Source: Tamarix chinensis (Eukaryota; Streptophyta; Magnoliopsida; Caryophyllales; Tamaricaceae). From it: DNA of 64,000 nucleotides. Positions 49,053 through 60,949 of this stretch are shown in pieces (within the stretch, counting starts at the first letter, position 1; the number at the start of each line of letters is the position of its first letter). Under the pieces are notes generated by a model. That model had not been told where the DNA came from. It worked only from the letters and a program-made list of their open reading frames with translations, and made no database searches. The stretch is from positions 142,260,859 through 142,324,858 of the forward strand of contig CM060171.1 of the NCBI GenBank assembly GCA_030549775.1, read 5' to 3'. Made by a program: the position numbers and the translations under genes.

Positions 49053-52000
49053 TCATGCAGTCGTACAGCTAAAAATAAATGGCTTGACAAAACTAATAAA
49101 TTCGGATACCCGGATCCCCACTTTGAGATCAACTTCTCCACCACCCAACCAGAAGAAATCAGGGGAAAGCCTTGCAACCGCTTCGTCAAGAATAACCTGA
49201 AACCAGACATTCGAATCGTCAATAAACACCATACCCAGCAACTTACCCCCCCCCCTGGGGTAGTAGTAGTAATAATAATAATAATAATAATAAACAAAGG
49301 GAAGAAAACATAAGCCTAGTAGCAGACTAGCAGTGTAGCACAATATATAAAGTACACTCAAACCCGAGAAGTATTCCAAAAATAAATTTAAACGGGGGCA
49401 AATCAGCATAACATATTCAGCCCAAGATTCATCCTTACAGTCATAGACGGTTTAGATTGAAAAGCCTCAATTATGTTGCCAGATCAACGATCCAAAATTT
49501 ATACTACCACGAAACAATCACATATATTTGACACTATCTGCTTGGAAATAGATGAAAATAGCTTGATGGAGACAGGGCGACTGTGAAGTTCAAAGCAAGG
49601 TAACCCAGAGTGGGGTTGGATACAAAGACATTTATTCATACATCACACACAACCAACCACGCAGCAGGAAGCAAAGTACATTGCATCCTGACCCAGACAA
49701 AGTGACAAACAAACCTTCCGGACCTTCATGTTCCTGATAGTGCAGCAGAAGCAAGCACAGAAATGACAGAGTGACAAGCATGCCTTGTGTGACATAATAC
49801 ATTACCGAGTTAGTCCAAAAAGCACAAATTATGAATTATTTAAACGCCAACTTCATGATAGCAAGCTCTTCAACCGAGAATTATATGTTTTAAGGCCAGG
49901 TTGTAACCTAAAGGATAAGACCAGGTTATATGTACCTTGGTCCTAAGTTTCAATCCACTACTAGCTCACAAGCTACTAGAAGTGAGGTTACATACATCTG
50001 AACTGTCCTATAACACATCTAGAACTGAATTCATACTGGGACGTGGGTTGTTGGAATTTGTCTTTCTGTTTAACAAATTGATTTATGCTAAGCATATAAT
50101 CCCATGGACACCTTCTCATAAACAGAATATGCTATAAGTTAAAGAGACATACAGATTTCTGTTCAACAGACAAATAGAAAGAAAGAAAATGTGCGAGGCA
50201 AAAAAATCTTAGTATCAATCTCTCCTTCACTCATCACATCAGCCAAGACCACGTAAAGTCATTAGCTGCCAAACCTAACATCTTTCATGCTAAATATAGG
50301 AAGAGATACCGTTGGCACATAGTCTGTGAAAAGCATCTTTTGAGATTTGCAGTCGAATTGGTAAAGAAATAGTTTTATATCTTTTGAGATTTGCGGTCGA
50401 ATTGGTAAAGAATAGCGAGAAAAGCGGCCTTGCAATCCCATCTGTGGCTGTGGCATAGAAGGAAAGAAGCGTATTGGATGCAGGTGGCTAGGGTTACGGG
50501 CTTCAAAGAGGGAGATCAAAATACAAAATATTTCCATACAGTTGCAGCAATCAGAAAGAAAAAAGTGACCATAAGGAGGCTAGTGGAGAAAGGAAAGATC
50601 ATAGTAGAGCAACCAGAGCTGACGAAGGTTATCACAGATTACTTCGAAGATATGTATAGACAAGCCGATCTACCAGAAGTATGCCTCTCAGGGGATGGGT
50701 TCCAGACACTGACAAGAGAGGAAGGGTTGGAGCTTGAATCGATGCCGAGTAGGGAGGATGTCAGAATAGCAGTATGGTCATGTGAGCCGTCAAAAGCACC
50801 AGGGTATGATGGGTACCATTTGGGGTTCATCAGAAAAATGTGGGGTATTGTTGGGGAGGAATTTACCAAGACAGTATTGGGATTTTTCCAGTCAGGCAGT
50901 CTACCGGTGGAGCTGAATACGACTTTGATAACTTTGATCCCTAAAGTGCATGATGCAGATGAAGTTAGCCAGTTTCGACCGATAAGTTTGGTAGGCTGCA
51001 TATACAAAGTGATAGCAAAGATCCTTGCAGGTAGGTTGAAACAGGTGGTAGATAAATTGGTGAGCGATTCACAATCAGCTTTCATAGGGGGGAGGAATAT
51101 TGTTGATGGGGCTCTTATTGCAAACGAGGTGGTCCAGTGGGTCAAGGGTCAGAATAGGTCGAACGGACAGATGGTCAAGGTAGATTTCCAGAAGGCTTAT
51201 GATAGCATCAAATGGGAGTTCGTGGAAAGGATAATGAGTATTATGAGATTTGGGCCCAGATTCAGACGGTGGGTGAAGGAGTGCATATCTACGGCAAGAG
51301 TCTCGATTCTTGTAAACGGGGTGCCTTCTGCCCCGTTTAAAATGGGTAGGGGACTACGACAGAGTGATCCCATTTCACCGTTCCTGTTTGTCCTAGCGGT
51401 AGAAGCGTTCAACCAACATATTAAAAGAAGAGTGGAAGCAGGTCTATTACATGGGATCAAGGTGGGAAGGGATAGTGTGGAAGTCACCCATCTTCAGTTT
51501 GCAGATAGAGGTGGCAAACGGGTCGGGCGGGTCGGGTTCAGGTCGGGTCATAGCGGGTCATTTGACTATTGCGGGTCGGGTCGGGTCACTAACAGGTCGG
51601 GTCATTTCGGGTCAATCAATTTGGCGGGTCGGGTCGGGTCATTAACGGGTCGGTCATTTTGGGTTAATTTGTCGGGTCGGGTTGGGTCCGACTATTCGAG
51701 TTAAGAAAACTCGGATTCGGATAATTTCGGGTTAACTTGACTGGTGGTAGGGTGACTAGGGTCGGGTTGGTTTCGGGTCATTTTTTAGTTCACGTGAGTA
51801 GGTGGCTTCGGCCGGTTCAGATCATTTCATATTTTCATGTAATAATATAATATGACAGGTTAGTTATGTTCGAGTTGTTTCGAGTTAAATTGATGGGTGG
51901 GGTCATTTGACTCATTTCATACAATTTGACGGGTTGAATTCAATTAGTTACGGGTTAACTTAATGGGTCGAGTTTTGACGGGTTTACTCATATTCAAGCC

Positions 52001-55000
52001 TAAGTAATTATCATTTCATAAATCATAAATATTAGAGACAGACAATCATAAGATTAATATTGCAGATAAAAGAATTAAAAATATTAAATGCGCTTTATTT
52101 TCACAAATAAATAGTAAAGATATTTATAAATTTTTAATAATAAAAAATATTGCGCTTTGAATCAAACAAAGATATTTATCATTGATTATAATTTATTTGA
52201 TAACTTAAAATATTTAATTACTTAAAAAAAGATAATTTTATAAAATAAAGATGATCAAAACAAGATTATACAATGTATAATTAATTATCATTCATTACAT
52301 TGTATATATTAGATACAATAATAAGATTACTAGTAAAGATAAATGAAATAAGAATATTATATGTGTTTTATTTTTACAAAGGTAAATAATAAAAATATTT
52401 ATAAGTTTTAATAGTATTATATTCGATTGCTTAAAATATTTATAAATTTTAAAAGTAAAAATATTAGATATCTATAATATATTATATTTACTTAATTAGT
52501 TAAAATATTTGATTACTTAAAAAAAAGATAATTTTATAAAATAAAGATGAGCATAACAAGAATAAACAATGTATAATTATCATTTATTACATTGTAAATA
52601 TTAGATACAATCATAAGATTATTAGTAAAGATAAATGAAAAAAGAGTATTATATGTGTTTTATTTTTACAAAGGTAAATAATAAAGATATTTATAAGTTT
52701 TAATAGTATTATATTTGATTGCTTTAAACATTAATAAATTTTACATGTAAAAATATTAGATGTTTATCATATATTATATTTAATTGATTACTTAAAATAT
52801 TTGATTACTTAAAAAAAGATAATTTTATAAAATAAAGGTGAGTATAACAAGAATATATAATGTATAATTATCATTTATAACATTATAAATATTAGATACA
52901 ATACAATCATAAGATCACTAATAAAGATAGATAAAATAAGAATATTATATGTGTTTTATTTTTACAAAGGTAAATAATAAAGATATTTATAAGTTTTGAT
53001 AGTATTATACTTGATTGCTTTAAACATTTATAAATTTTACATGTAAAAATATTAGATGTTTATTGTATATTATATTTAATTGATTACTTAAAATATTTGA
53101 TTACTTAAAAAAAGATAATTTTATAAAATAAAGGTGAGCATAACAAGAATATACAATGTATAATTATCATTTATTACATTGTATATACTAGATACAATAC
53201 AATCATAAGATCACTAGTAAAGATAGATAAAATAAGAATATTATATGTGTTTTATTTTTACAAAGGTAAATAATAAAGATATTTATAAGTTTTGATAGTA
53301 TTATACTTGATTGCTTTAAACATTTATAAATTTTACATGTAAAAATATTAGATGTTTATTGTATATTATATTTAATTGATTACTTAAAATATTTGATTAC
53401 TTAAAAAAGATAATATTATAAAATAAAGGTGAGCATAACAAGAATATACAATGTATAATTATCATTTATTACATTGTATATACTAGATACAATACAATCA
53501 TAAGATCACTAGTAAAGATAGATAAAATAAGAATATTATATGTGTTTTATTTTTACAAAGGTAAATAATAAAGATATTTATAAGTTTTGATAGTATTATA
53601 CTTGATTGCTTTAAAACATATAAATTTTACATGTAAAAATATTAGATGTTTATTGTATATTATATTTAATTGATTACTTACAATATTTGATTACTTAAAA
53701 AAGATAATTTTATAAAATAAAGGTGAGCATAACAAGAATATACAATGTATAATTATCATTTATTACATTATATATAATAGATACAATACAATCATAAGAT
53801 CACTAGTAAAGATGAATGAAATAAGAGTATTATATGTGTTTTATTTTTACAAAGGTAAATAATAAAGATATGTATAAGTTTTAATTATATTATATTTGAT
53901 TTCTTTAAACATTTATAAACTTTAAAAGTAAAAATATTAGATGTTTATCATATATTATATTTAATTAATTACTTAAAATATTTGATTACTTAAAAAAGAT
54001 AATTTTATAAAATAAAGGTGAGCATAACAAGAATATACAATGTATAATTATCATTTATTACATTGTATATATTAAATACAATACAATTATAAGATCACTA
54101 GTCAAGATAAATGAAATAAGAATATTATATGTGTTTTATTTTTACAAAGGTAAATAATAAAGATATTTATAAGTTTTGATAGTATTATATTTGATTGCTT
54201 CAAACATTTATAAATTTTACATGTAAAAATATTAGGTGTTTATCATATGTTATATTTAATTGATTACTTAAAATATTTGATTACTTAAAAAAAAGATAAT
54301 TTTATAAAATAAATGTGAGCATAACAAGAATTCACAATGTATAATTATCATTTATTACGTTGTAAATATTAGATACAATACAATCATAAGATCACTAATA
54401 AAGATAAATGAAATAAGAGTATTATATGTGTTTTATTTTTACAAAGGTAAATAATAAAGATATTTATAAGTTTTAATAGTATTATATTCGATTGCTTTAA
54501 ACATTTATAAATTTTACATGTAAAAATATTAGATATTTATAATATATTATATTTACTTAATTAGTTAAAATATTTGATTACTTAAAAAAAGATAATTTTA
54601 TAAAATAAAGGTGAGTATAACGAGAATAAACAATGTATAATTATTATATATTATATTTATTTAATTACTTAAAATATTTAAAAGTTTCTTCTCATTTTTC
54701 TTTTTTACCAGACAATAATTTTAGTTTTGGTTTTTTGGGTGAAAGATAATCCAAAAGTTATTTTAATGATTTTATCCGTAAAAAATATTTCCGGCTTTAA
54801 ATTTATTTCTTTTTGAAAATCGTTAATATATATATATAACACGGTTAATATTAACAGTAAAAAAATTTACCTACAAAAGTATTATTTTTTTATCCAATAA
54901 TTTTTATATCATTTATTCTATCTTTTTTTTCATATTCATTTCTCTAAATAATTTATCTTATTAATTTCTCTAGTTGTATTTATTTTATTAACATTATTAT

Positions 55001-58000
55001 ATTTATATTTTTATTGTAATATTTTTATTAATTATTATTATTATAGTAAAAAAAATATAATAAGTTATTTTAAACATAATTTAAATTAAATAATAATTTT
55101 ATATATTTTCATTAATTATTAATTATTATATATATATTCATATAAATTAAAAATTAAATATAACTAAAACTTTAAATTTAGGGTTGTAACGTGAAATACT
55201 CTTGATACGAGGTATAGTTATTATTTGTTGGATTTTGTAGGTGATAAGTGATAAATTGATAACTAATAAATGATACTATTATACTCTTCTATTAAGAGTT
55301 TCTTCAAATAGGTGGATTAGTAGATGTAATGAACACGTTTTGAAAATCATTTTATAGGATTATAACTGGATGTTTGTCTTTTTTATTTTGGTTTTTTATT
55401 TATTAATAATATATCTTATTAGGATATCATTAGTAAATAAGAATGTCTAGGGTAAAATTATGAAAAATAAGTACAATTTATAAAATACTATATTTTTTAA
55501 AAGCTTTAAATGAATAATAAAATATATGTAATTTATTATTATTATTATTATTATAATATATTTTGATATCTAATCAGGTTAATATTGAGTCAGATCGGGT
55601 GATTGTCGGGTCGGGTCAACGTTGGGTCGGGTCGGCTTCGAGTCGGGTCAAAGCGGGTCGGGTCACTATCGGGTCGGGTCAATGACAGGTCGGGTCAATA
55701 ACGGGTCGTGGGTTGGGATCGGGTCGGGTCGGGTTGCTAAATTTTGCAGGTCGTAACGGGTCGGGTCGGGTTGGGCGAGTCGGGTCAACTTTTGTCGGCT
55801 CTATTTGCAGATGACACGATGATTTTCTGTGGTGACTCAGCTGAAAGCATCAGAAATTGGAAGCGTCCGGTTGATTGTTTTTACTTATTATCGGGCCTCC
55901 AAGTTAACTTTGGTAAGTCACTACTTATTGGATTGGGAGTCGACAAGGAAACAGAAAAGGAAGCGGCAGATATCATGGGGTGCAAAGTTGGGTCTCTACC
56001 GATTACTACCTTGGATTTCCGCTAAGCGCTAACACAGGAAAGCAAGAAGCGTGGAAACCAGTGATCGAAAGGATAAGATAGAAATTAGCAGGGTGGAAGG
56101 CTAGAGTTCTTTCAAGAGCTGGAAGACTAGTGCTTATAAAAAGTGTGTTGAACAGCCTACCAATGTATTATATGAGTATTTTCAGAGTACCTTAGGGGGT
56201 TGTGAAGAAGATCATAAGCATGCAAAGAAGATTCTTCTGGAGTGGGCAAGGGGAAAGAAAAGGGATACCGTTAGTCAAATGGAGTGAGATCCAGAAGCCT
56301 AAAGATAAAGGGGGTTTAGGGGTGGGAGATATAGTGTTAAGAAACAACGCTCTTCTATTTAAATGGTGGTGGAAATTTTGTACAGTGGAAGGGGCGTCCT
56401 GGAAGAGAGTCGTCTCCTCTATCCATAATGGGGTAAATGAAGGGTCCTTCGAGAATAACTCCTCTAGAAGAAGGTGGTCTCCTTGGGGTGATATAGTGGG
56501 AGCAGGAATAAAAAGTCCGATGATGAGATCCGGGTTGAAGATCATCATTGGGAATGGAAATAAAGTAAGATTCTGGCAGGATGATTGGACGAGGAAAGGC
56601 CCTTTGAGGAATATTTTCCCTAGATTGTTTACGATGTCAGAGCAACAAGAGAGCAAGGTGGCTGAGATGGGAGTATGGATGGGATCGAGGTGGGAATGGA
56701 ATTTGAGATGGCGAAGGCAGTTCTTTGGATGGGAAGAAATTCAGGCAAGACAGCTGAAAGAGATGATTGACCAGCATGGTCTAAGGAAGGAAGAGAATGA
56801 CTCGGTGACATGGGAACATGAGGATTCTGGAATGTATTCAGTGAAATCAGTCTGCCAAAGGCAATTTCAGAGCTATACGGGCAACGAGAGGATCATGGGA
56901 GTGGAGCACCTTATATGGAGAAGTCTAGCACCTCAGAGATTTAAACTAATAGCTTGGTTCGCGGTACAACAGAAGCTCAACACAAAGGAAAGATTAGCCA
57001 GGTTGAACATACTTAATCCAGGAGATGCCATATGCCCTATGTGTAATACGGAGCAGGAGACGTTCAATCACCTTTTCTTGCACTGTGCTGTGACAGGCAA
57101 AGCATGGTACGAGATCTGTGAATGAATGGGGTACTACTGGGTAACGTCCGAGACTGTGGAACACAATGCTAGGGCTTGGTTTGGAGTGTCCAGCAAAGGT
57201 TTGAGAGGGGAGATTTGGCAAGCGGCCTTCTTTGCCATCATAGGTACAATATGGGAATCTAGAAATAGGAAAATTTTTGAAAAGGTCGATGTTTGCAGAA
57301 AATGGATGATCATGCTCATAAAGATGCGTATTGGATTTTGGATCAGAAATGGTAGGAAAGAATTTCCCTATCGAGCAGAGGAGGTGGTCCATAATATCCA
57401 AGCGCTGATTTCTTAAGAGTCTTATGTACTTAAGAGTTCTCATGTGTTAAGCCTTATGGTTTTCTGGGATGTAATACCAATTAATCAAAAAAAAAAATCT
57501 TTTCGTAAGAGGGTGCAGTGCATCCACGAAAAACCTGAGTAAAAAATGGATTAAGAGATAGGGGTTTCCCAAAAATGTTGTTAATCCAAGAACAAATTTG
57601 AAAATGACAATTCAATGCAAAAATAAGATCTACCAAGAAAAACTTAACTAGAAGTCTAGAACAGCCTTTAGGCCACTTGTAATGCAATGTACCACGCAAA
57701 CTCTCCCCCTCTCTGCAATTGTAATAACTATAAAGCAAGAAGCTGCTCTATGGAGACTAATGTGTGTGAAAGGTTGCACTCATCCTTGTATGACAAACAT
57801 TCAAACATTTGAAAGATTTTAGATAAAAATAATTCATTGAAAACTCTAAGCATACAAAGTATATTCGAGCTGTCATGCTCTAGAAGTTTTAACAGATTTT
57901 TACCACATTCATTTTGTGTACGCTATCAAAGAGAAGCAGCTTCTGATATCACATGGCAGAATATAACATCAGCAATCGCTTAAAACTGGCAGCTTACTCA

Positions 58001-58702
58001 GTTATATCAAAAATTGACATCGTTCAAACTAAATACTTTAATTCAAAATAAAAAATAGAGCTATATCATATGGTTTCTAGTATTCTGCCTTAAATTTCAG
58101 CATTCTGGACCATAATAGATTTTTTCACATTTTACATTATATACAAGGTATTGGCAAGAACCCTTAAAGATCCATCTACTCCAGCACTAACTGAATAACA
58201 TAAATTGATTAAATTTCTCAGAACATGCCAATCTGCAAAATGATCGCAAATAACAATACAGCTGGAAATATTATAAATGAAAAAGAAAAATAAAATCAAA
58301 GCATCTATGACTTTGCAAATAAAACCACTACACTTTCTGATCTTAATGTATTCATTGGCCAAATTTAGGAAAAATGAAAAATGTTATGAATAGGCCTCAG
58401 ATCACCTTAGTTTTTTTTTTCCCGAACAACCATTAATGCATGAAGTCAAAAAAGCAAAGACAAAATCAGCTACGCAGAAAAAGTCTGATGGGATATACGT
58501 CCTTCAACCATGCAAATATAAGCATTCAACTGCTATATAAGAAAGCAGTCTAAAATTTGAAATCGGATGTAAAAGGACGCATTACAGAAGCACAGAATGC
58601 TAATGCTACTTACTGGTATGTCGGTCTTCATGCCTATACATGTAACTGCATTGTGTATATACCCAGTTAAATTGGCTGATGTTTCCTCAGGGGCAAGCCT
58701 CA
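49053..58702 (-). CDS. YbaK/EbsC-domain protein (tRNA-editing-like), last two exons
   Basis: Exon n-1 is 58614-58702 (after acceptor CACAG, donor GTAAGTAG) and reads [20 protein letters not shown] then CIGMKTDIP. The last exon is 49053-49196 (after acceptor GGTTTCAG) and reads [20 protein letters not shown] then [20 protein letters not shown] and a short tail to TGA. They join in phase 0 with no break. The TGY..NAVT..GM...IPV and LGGGE.DLK.G motifs match the C-terminal half of the YbaK/EbsC aminoacyl-tRNA deacylase fold, which hydrolyses mischarged tRNAs in trans in bacteria. The plant role is not established from sequence. The exon before ends one base into a codon. I could not find it between 58703 and 59270, so earlier exons probably lie past the gypsy element or outside the window. 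The intron between is 9417 bp and full of transposons. Confidence 0.78.
49270..49294. repeat. (AAT)n microsatellite beside a C-run
   Basis: AAT units directly follow ccccccccctgggg (about 49247-49260), some 50-100 bp from the 3' splice site of the YbaK-type intron. Confidence 0.9.
50335..50412. repeat. 34-bp direct repeat at the LINE 5' junction
   Basis: atcttttgagatttgcagtc... at 50335-50368 and a copy with one mismatch at 50379-50412, spaced by 10 bp. LINE coding sequence begins right after the second copy. It may reflect insertion repair. Confidence 0.85.
50430..51505 (+). pseudogene. LINE ORF2, RT first part
   Basis: About 358 open codons. RT blocks in order: [82 protein letters not shown] (first catalytic Asp) and [20 protein letters not shown]. 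It stops at HLQFA, one residue into the FADD motif, where the hAT-like element lies. The frame happens to stay open into the inserted element to 51704, so the predicted C-terminus beyond 51505 is not LINE protein. Confidence 0.9.
51506..55803. mobile_element. hAT-like non-autonomous element, 4298 bp, with tandem array
   Basis: The left end is TAGAGGTGGCAAACGGGTCG. The right end, on the minus strand, is TAGAGCCGACAAAAGTTGAC. The 8-bp target duplication tttgcaga is perfect (51498-51505, 55804-55811). Both subterminal regions (51520-51980 and 55600-55790) are packed with GGGTCGGGT words, analogous to the short subterminal repeats of Ac-like hAT elements. The middle is a tandem array of about 295 bp (52050-54680) and AT-rich DNA. 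There is no transposase, so movement would need one supplied elsewhere. Confidence 0.88.
52050..54680. repeat. ~295-bp tandem repeat array, about 9 copies
   Basis: The word atgtgttttatttttacaaa recurs at 52361, 52653, 52949, 53245, 53540, 53834, 54129 and 54426. Spacings are 292, 296, 296, 295, 294, 295 and 297. A diverged first copy lies near 52088 and a partial last one after 54580. Each unit also contains gattacttaaaa blocks, gagcataacaagaat, and aatgtataattatcattta. Units in the middle (53.0-53.8 kb) are nearly identical, and the outer ones are more diverged. Confidence 0.95.
55804..57416 (+). pseudogene. LINE ORF2, end of RT to C-terminus
   Basis: It starts again at the duplicated TTTGCAGA and gives [29 protein letters not shown] and later [15 protein letters not shown] sequence in other frames (stops at about 56023 and 56060-56190). 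Then come [40 protein letters not shown] and the zf-RVT block. A TGA at 57123-57125 splits off the last 97 codons. The pieces are otherwise collinear with a normal L1 ORF2. Confidence 0.85.
57498..58613 (-). other. intron sequence of the YbaK-type gene
   Basis: Unique-looking AT-rich DNA between the LINE 3' end and the splice donor at 58612-58613. I recognise no exon or element in it. Confidence 0.5.
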
Positions 58703-59274
58703 CTGTGCGAAAGATATTGAGCAGTGAGATGAAAATGTTCATGTCAAAAGGCAGACAGCTAGCTTATTAAGCTTAATAAAATGAAAAGTAATATGACATA
58801 ACATAAAACTTCAGACAAGAGCTACTTCTCTGCATAATTGCCTTGACACGTTACTAAAAAGCATCAATCTCATAGAGCAGGAGTAAGACATATTTTCCAC
58901 TGTTTCAGGTCTCAGGCAAGGAGAGGAAATGTAGCGATACGGTAGACAGTGTTGCAAATTTTTTTTGCTTAAGACCCTATTTGTCTTGACTCTTGAGGTC
59001 AACCTAGGTAAGATATGTTTTTGTTTTTTTTTTTTAACCTCACTGCACAAATCATTTTTGAATTGAACTTAGGTTAGATTAAAAATTAACCAAATTTAAC
59101 CTAGATTTACCGTGAAATTGTTAACTTCCACATTGACTATTAAAAGTGTTTAAGATTAATCTCTTAATGATTTTTAGCTATTCACCTCGATCCAAATATG
59201 ATCATATCTTATTCATCTAAGCTAACCAATTAAATGCTTGAGTAACACTTTAAAACAATCACCTAATTTCCGGT
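58703..59274 (-). other. upstream intron of the YbaK-type gene
   Basis: Begins with the acceptor CACAG at the right exon edge. No earlier exon could be found. A short minus-strand frame at 58811-59050 does not resemble the family. Confidence 0.45.
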
Positions 59275-59620
59275 TGAATCCACAGAAGTACCAAAACAAC
59301 AATGAAATTATGGAAGCAAATAGAAATTAATTGGGCGATGATGAGAGGGATTGTTTATATTCTCAGACGTAGGAAGATACATCAGGCATTCCAGGTCCTG
59401 GCACCTCCCTCCAACAGACTTCTCTTTTTCTCCTCCCCCTCTCCTCAGTTCCTGACTCTATTTAATACTCCCCCTAGTCCCGTCCCCAACAGAAAATATA
59501 CTCCAAGGAAACAGCCATATAAAAGTCATAACCACTAACAAACTCCCCCTACCCCCACTCTAATATGGAAATACTACGAATGTAAAGGCTAAAATGCCCT
59601 TGCTAGCCTGCCATAACAAA
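59275..59620 (-). repeat. probable 3' LTR of the gypsy element
   Basis: On the minus strand it starts TGTTATGGCAGGC (or a few bases earlier, TGTTTGTTATGG) and ends CTGTGGATTCA. A length near 345 bp suits short-LTR chromoviruses. The partner LTR is not visible, so this is inferred from position and ends. Confidence 0.5.
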
Positions 59621-59689
59621 CAGATCCTACACCAGGCCTCGTAACCCTCCTCTGTTCCTCCTAACATGTGTATTTAATCACGGGCCTAT

Positions 59690-60116
59690 CATTACCCTCC
59701 CTATGGACTTTCACCTTGTCCTCAAAGTGGAAAGCTGGAAATTTCTGGCCAAGTTACTCAAAATCTTCCTATGAAGCTTCAAAATCTGGCAGCCCTTTCC
59801 ACTTAATCAGCACCTCCAGTACCCCCGAGTATTATACCTCAGGTTCAGCATTTCCAGTGGTTCCACCCTCAACTCCAGATCCTCAGCAAGAACTGCAGTA
59901 AAAGGCTGAGTGCCTGCTGCCCCTCTCTAAGGCTGGTTTCAGCACAGAAATGCGAAAGATGGGATGGATAGAAGTTGAATCCGGCAGCCTCAACCTGTAA
60001 GCTACTTGACCAATCCTCCCCTCAACTTGATAAGGCCCAAAATACCTTGAGGCAAGCTTTTCATTAAGGCATTTGGCCAGTGATCGTTGTCTATATGACT
60101 TCAATTTCATATACAC
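59690..60116 (-). pseudogene. gypsy integrase C-terminus and chromodomain
   Basis: The frame at 59883-60116 has KLKSYRQRSLAKCLNEKLAS and VAYRLRLPDSTSIHPIFRIS, the typical C-terminal integrase region. Farther on, EVLIKWKGLPDFEAS then a TAG at 59769-59771 (Trp expected) and EDFE...FPAFHFEDKVKV form a chromodomain with two stops. The chromodomain places it among chromoviruses. Confidence 0.8.
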
Positions 60117-60420
60117 CTAGCTGCCCACCTCCAATTCTTGCTCACGTCTTCGATGGTCAGCTTGATTCTTCATCCTAGCTCACAAGAGATGCTGCTTGAG
60201 CTCAGACAGTGCTGCATCTCTCTCCTGTAATTCCTAATTCACAACCTGCCTCTCTCAGGTCTCAGCAAGGGTGATGGGTCACGACAATAGAGAGCCATAA
60301 AAGGGATGGTCTGAGTTGCCGAGTGAAATGAAGTATTATACCAACACTCAGCCCAGGAAATCCACCATGCCCACTGCCTGGGTTTATCCCTTGCGAAACA
60401 GCATAGATATGTTTCAAGCT

Positions 60421-60931
60421 TCAGTTAATTACTTCAATTTGCCAGTCAGTTTGAGGATGATATGCCAAACTAAAATGGAGAGTGGCCCCTTGGAGCTTGA
60501 AGAGTTCCTTCCAAAAGCTACTCACAAACACCTTGTCCCTGTCTAAGACAATCAACCTCGGCAAACCATGTAATCTCACAATCTCCCTAACAAACATAGT
60601 TGCTACACACCTGGGGTGCTTAAGAGGGATAAAACGAGCATACTTTGTTAGATGGTCAACCACCACCAAATTGGGTGGGAACCGGTAATGGCTGTAGCAA
60701 CCCTACCGATTTCATGGCCTGGTACTTATTTTGCTGACAGATGACGCAATTAGCCACAAACTCTTGAATGACCTTCTTCATTCCTACCCAGTACAACTCT
60801 CTGGCTACCCTCCTGTAAGTCTTCAACATACGCGAATGTCGGCCTATTTCCCCCGCATGAAAATCAACTAGTAACCCGGAAATCATGGTTGAGCTTGCCG
60901 GTATAACCAAACATCCCTGATGCAAAAGCAT
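60421..60931 (-). pseudogene. gypsy integrase zinc finger and core
   Basis: The zinc-binding block YRRVARELYWVGM...NCVICQQNKY lies at about 60720-60850. The core has VVVDHLTKYARFIPLKHP and VLDRDKVFVSSFWKELFKLQ, then HPQTDWQIEVIN. The first core Asp and the second (DRDK) are present. The HPQTDGQTE block has G and T replaced. The two parts are in different frames. Confidence 0.82.
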
Positions 60932-60949
60932 GGGTATACCCCTGCTCCT

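Larger units (their letters stand above)
50413..57497 (+). mobile_element. L1-type LINE, 5'-truncated, split by a hAT-like element
   Basis: ORF2 enters near [20 protein letters not shown] (just before RT), so the endonuclease and ORF1 are missing. RT runs to 51505, and is interrupted by the 4.3-kb element at 51506-55803. It resumes at 55804 with [12 protein letters not shown], continues through the thumb and linker, and a zf-RVT domain ([40 protein letters not shown]). A C-terminal RNase H-less tail ends at TAA near 57416. A short 3' leader and A-run (57487-57497) close it. It lies in the intron of the minus-strand YbaK-type gene, opposite to its transcription. Confidence 0.9.

Noticed and set aside
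51506..51704. In-frame extension of the LINE RT into a Gly/Arg/Ser-rich tail
   Set aside because: The extension is read-through into GGGTCGGG subterminal repeats of the inserted element, not protein-coding LINE sequence.
58811..59050. Candidate upstream exon of the YbaK-type gene
   Set aside because: The translated sequence does not resemble the family, has low-complexity Lys runs, and gives no donor ending one base into a codon.
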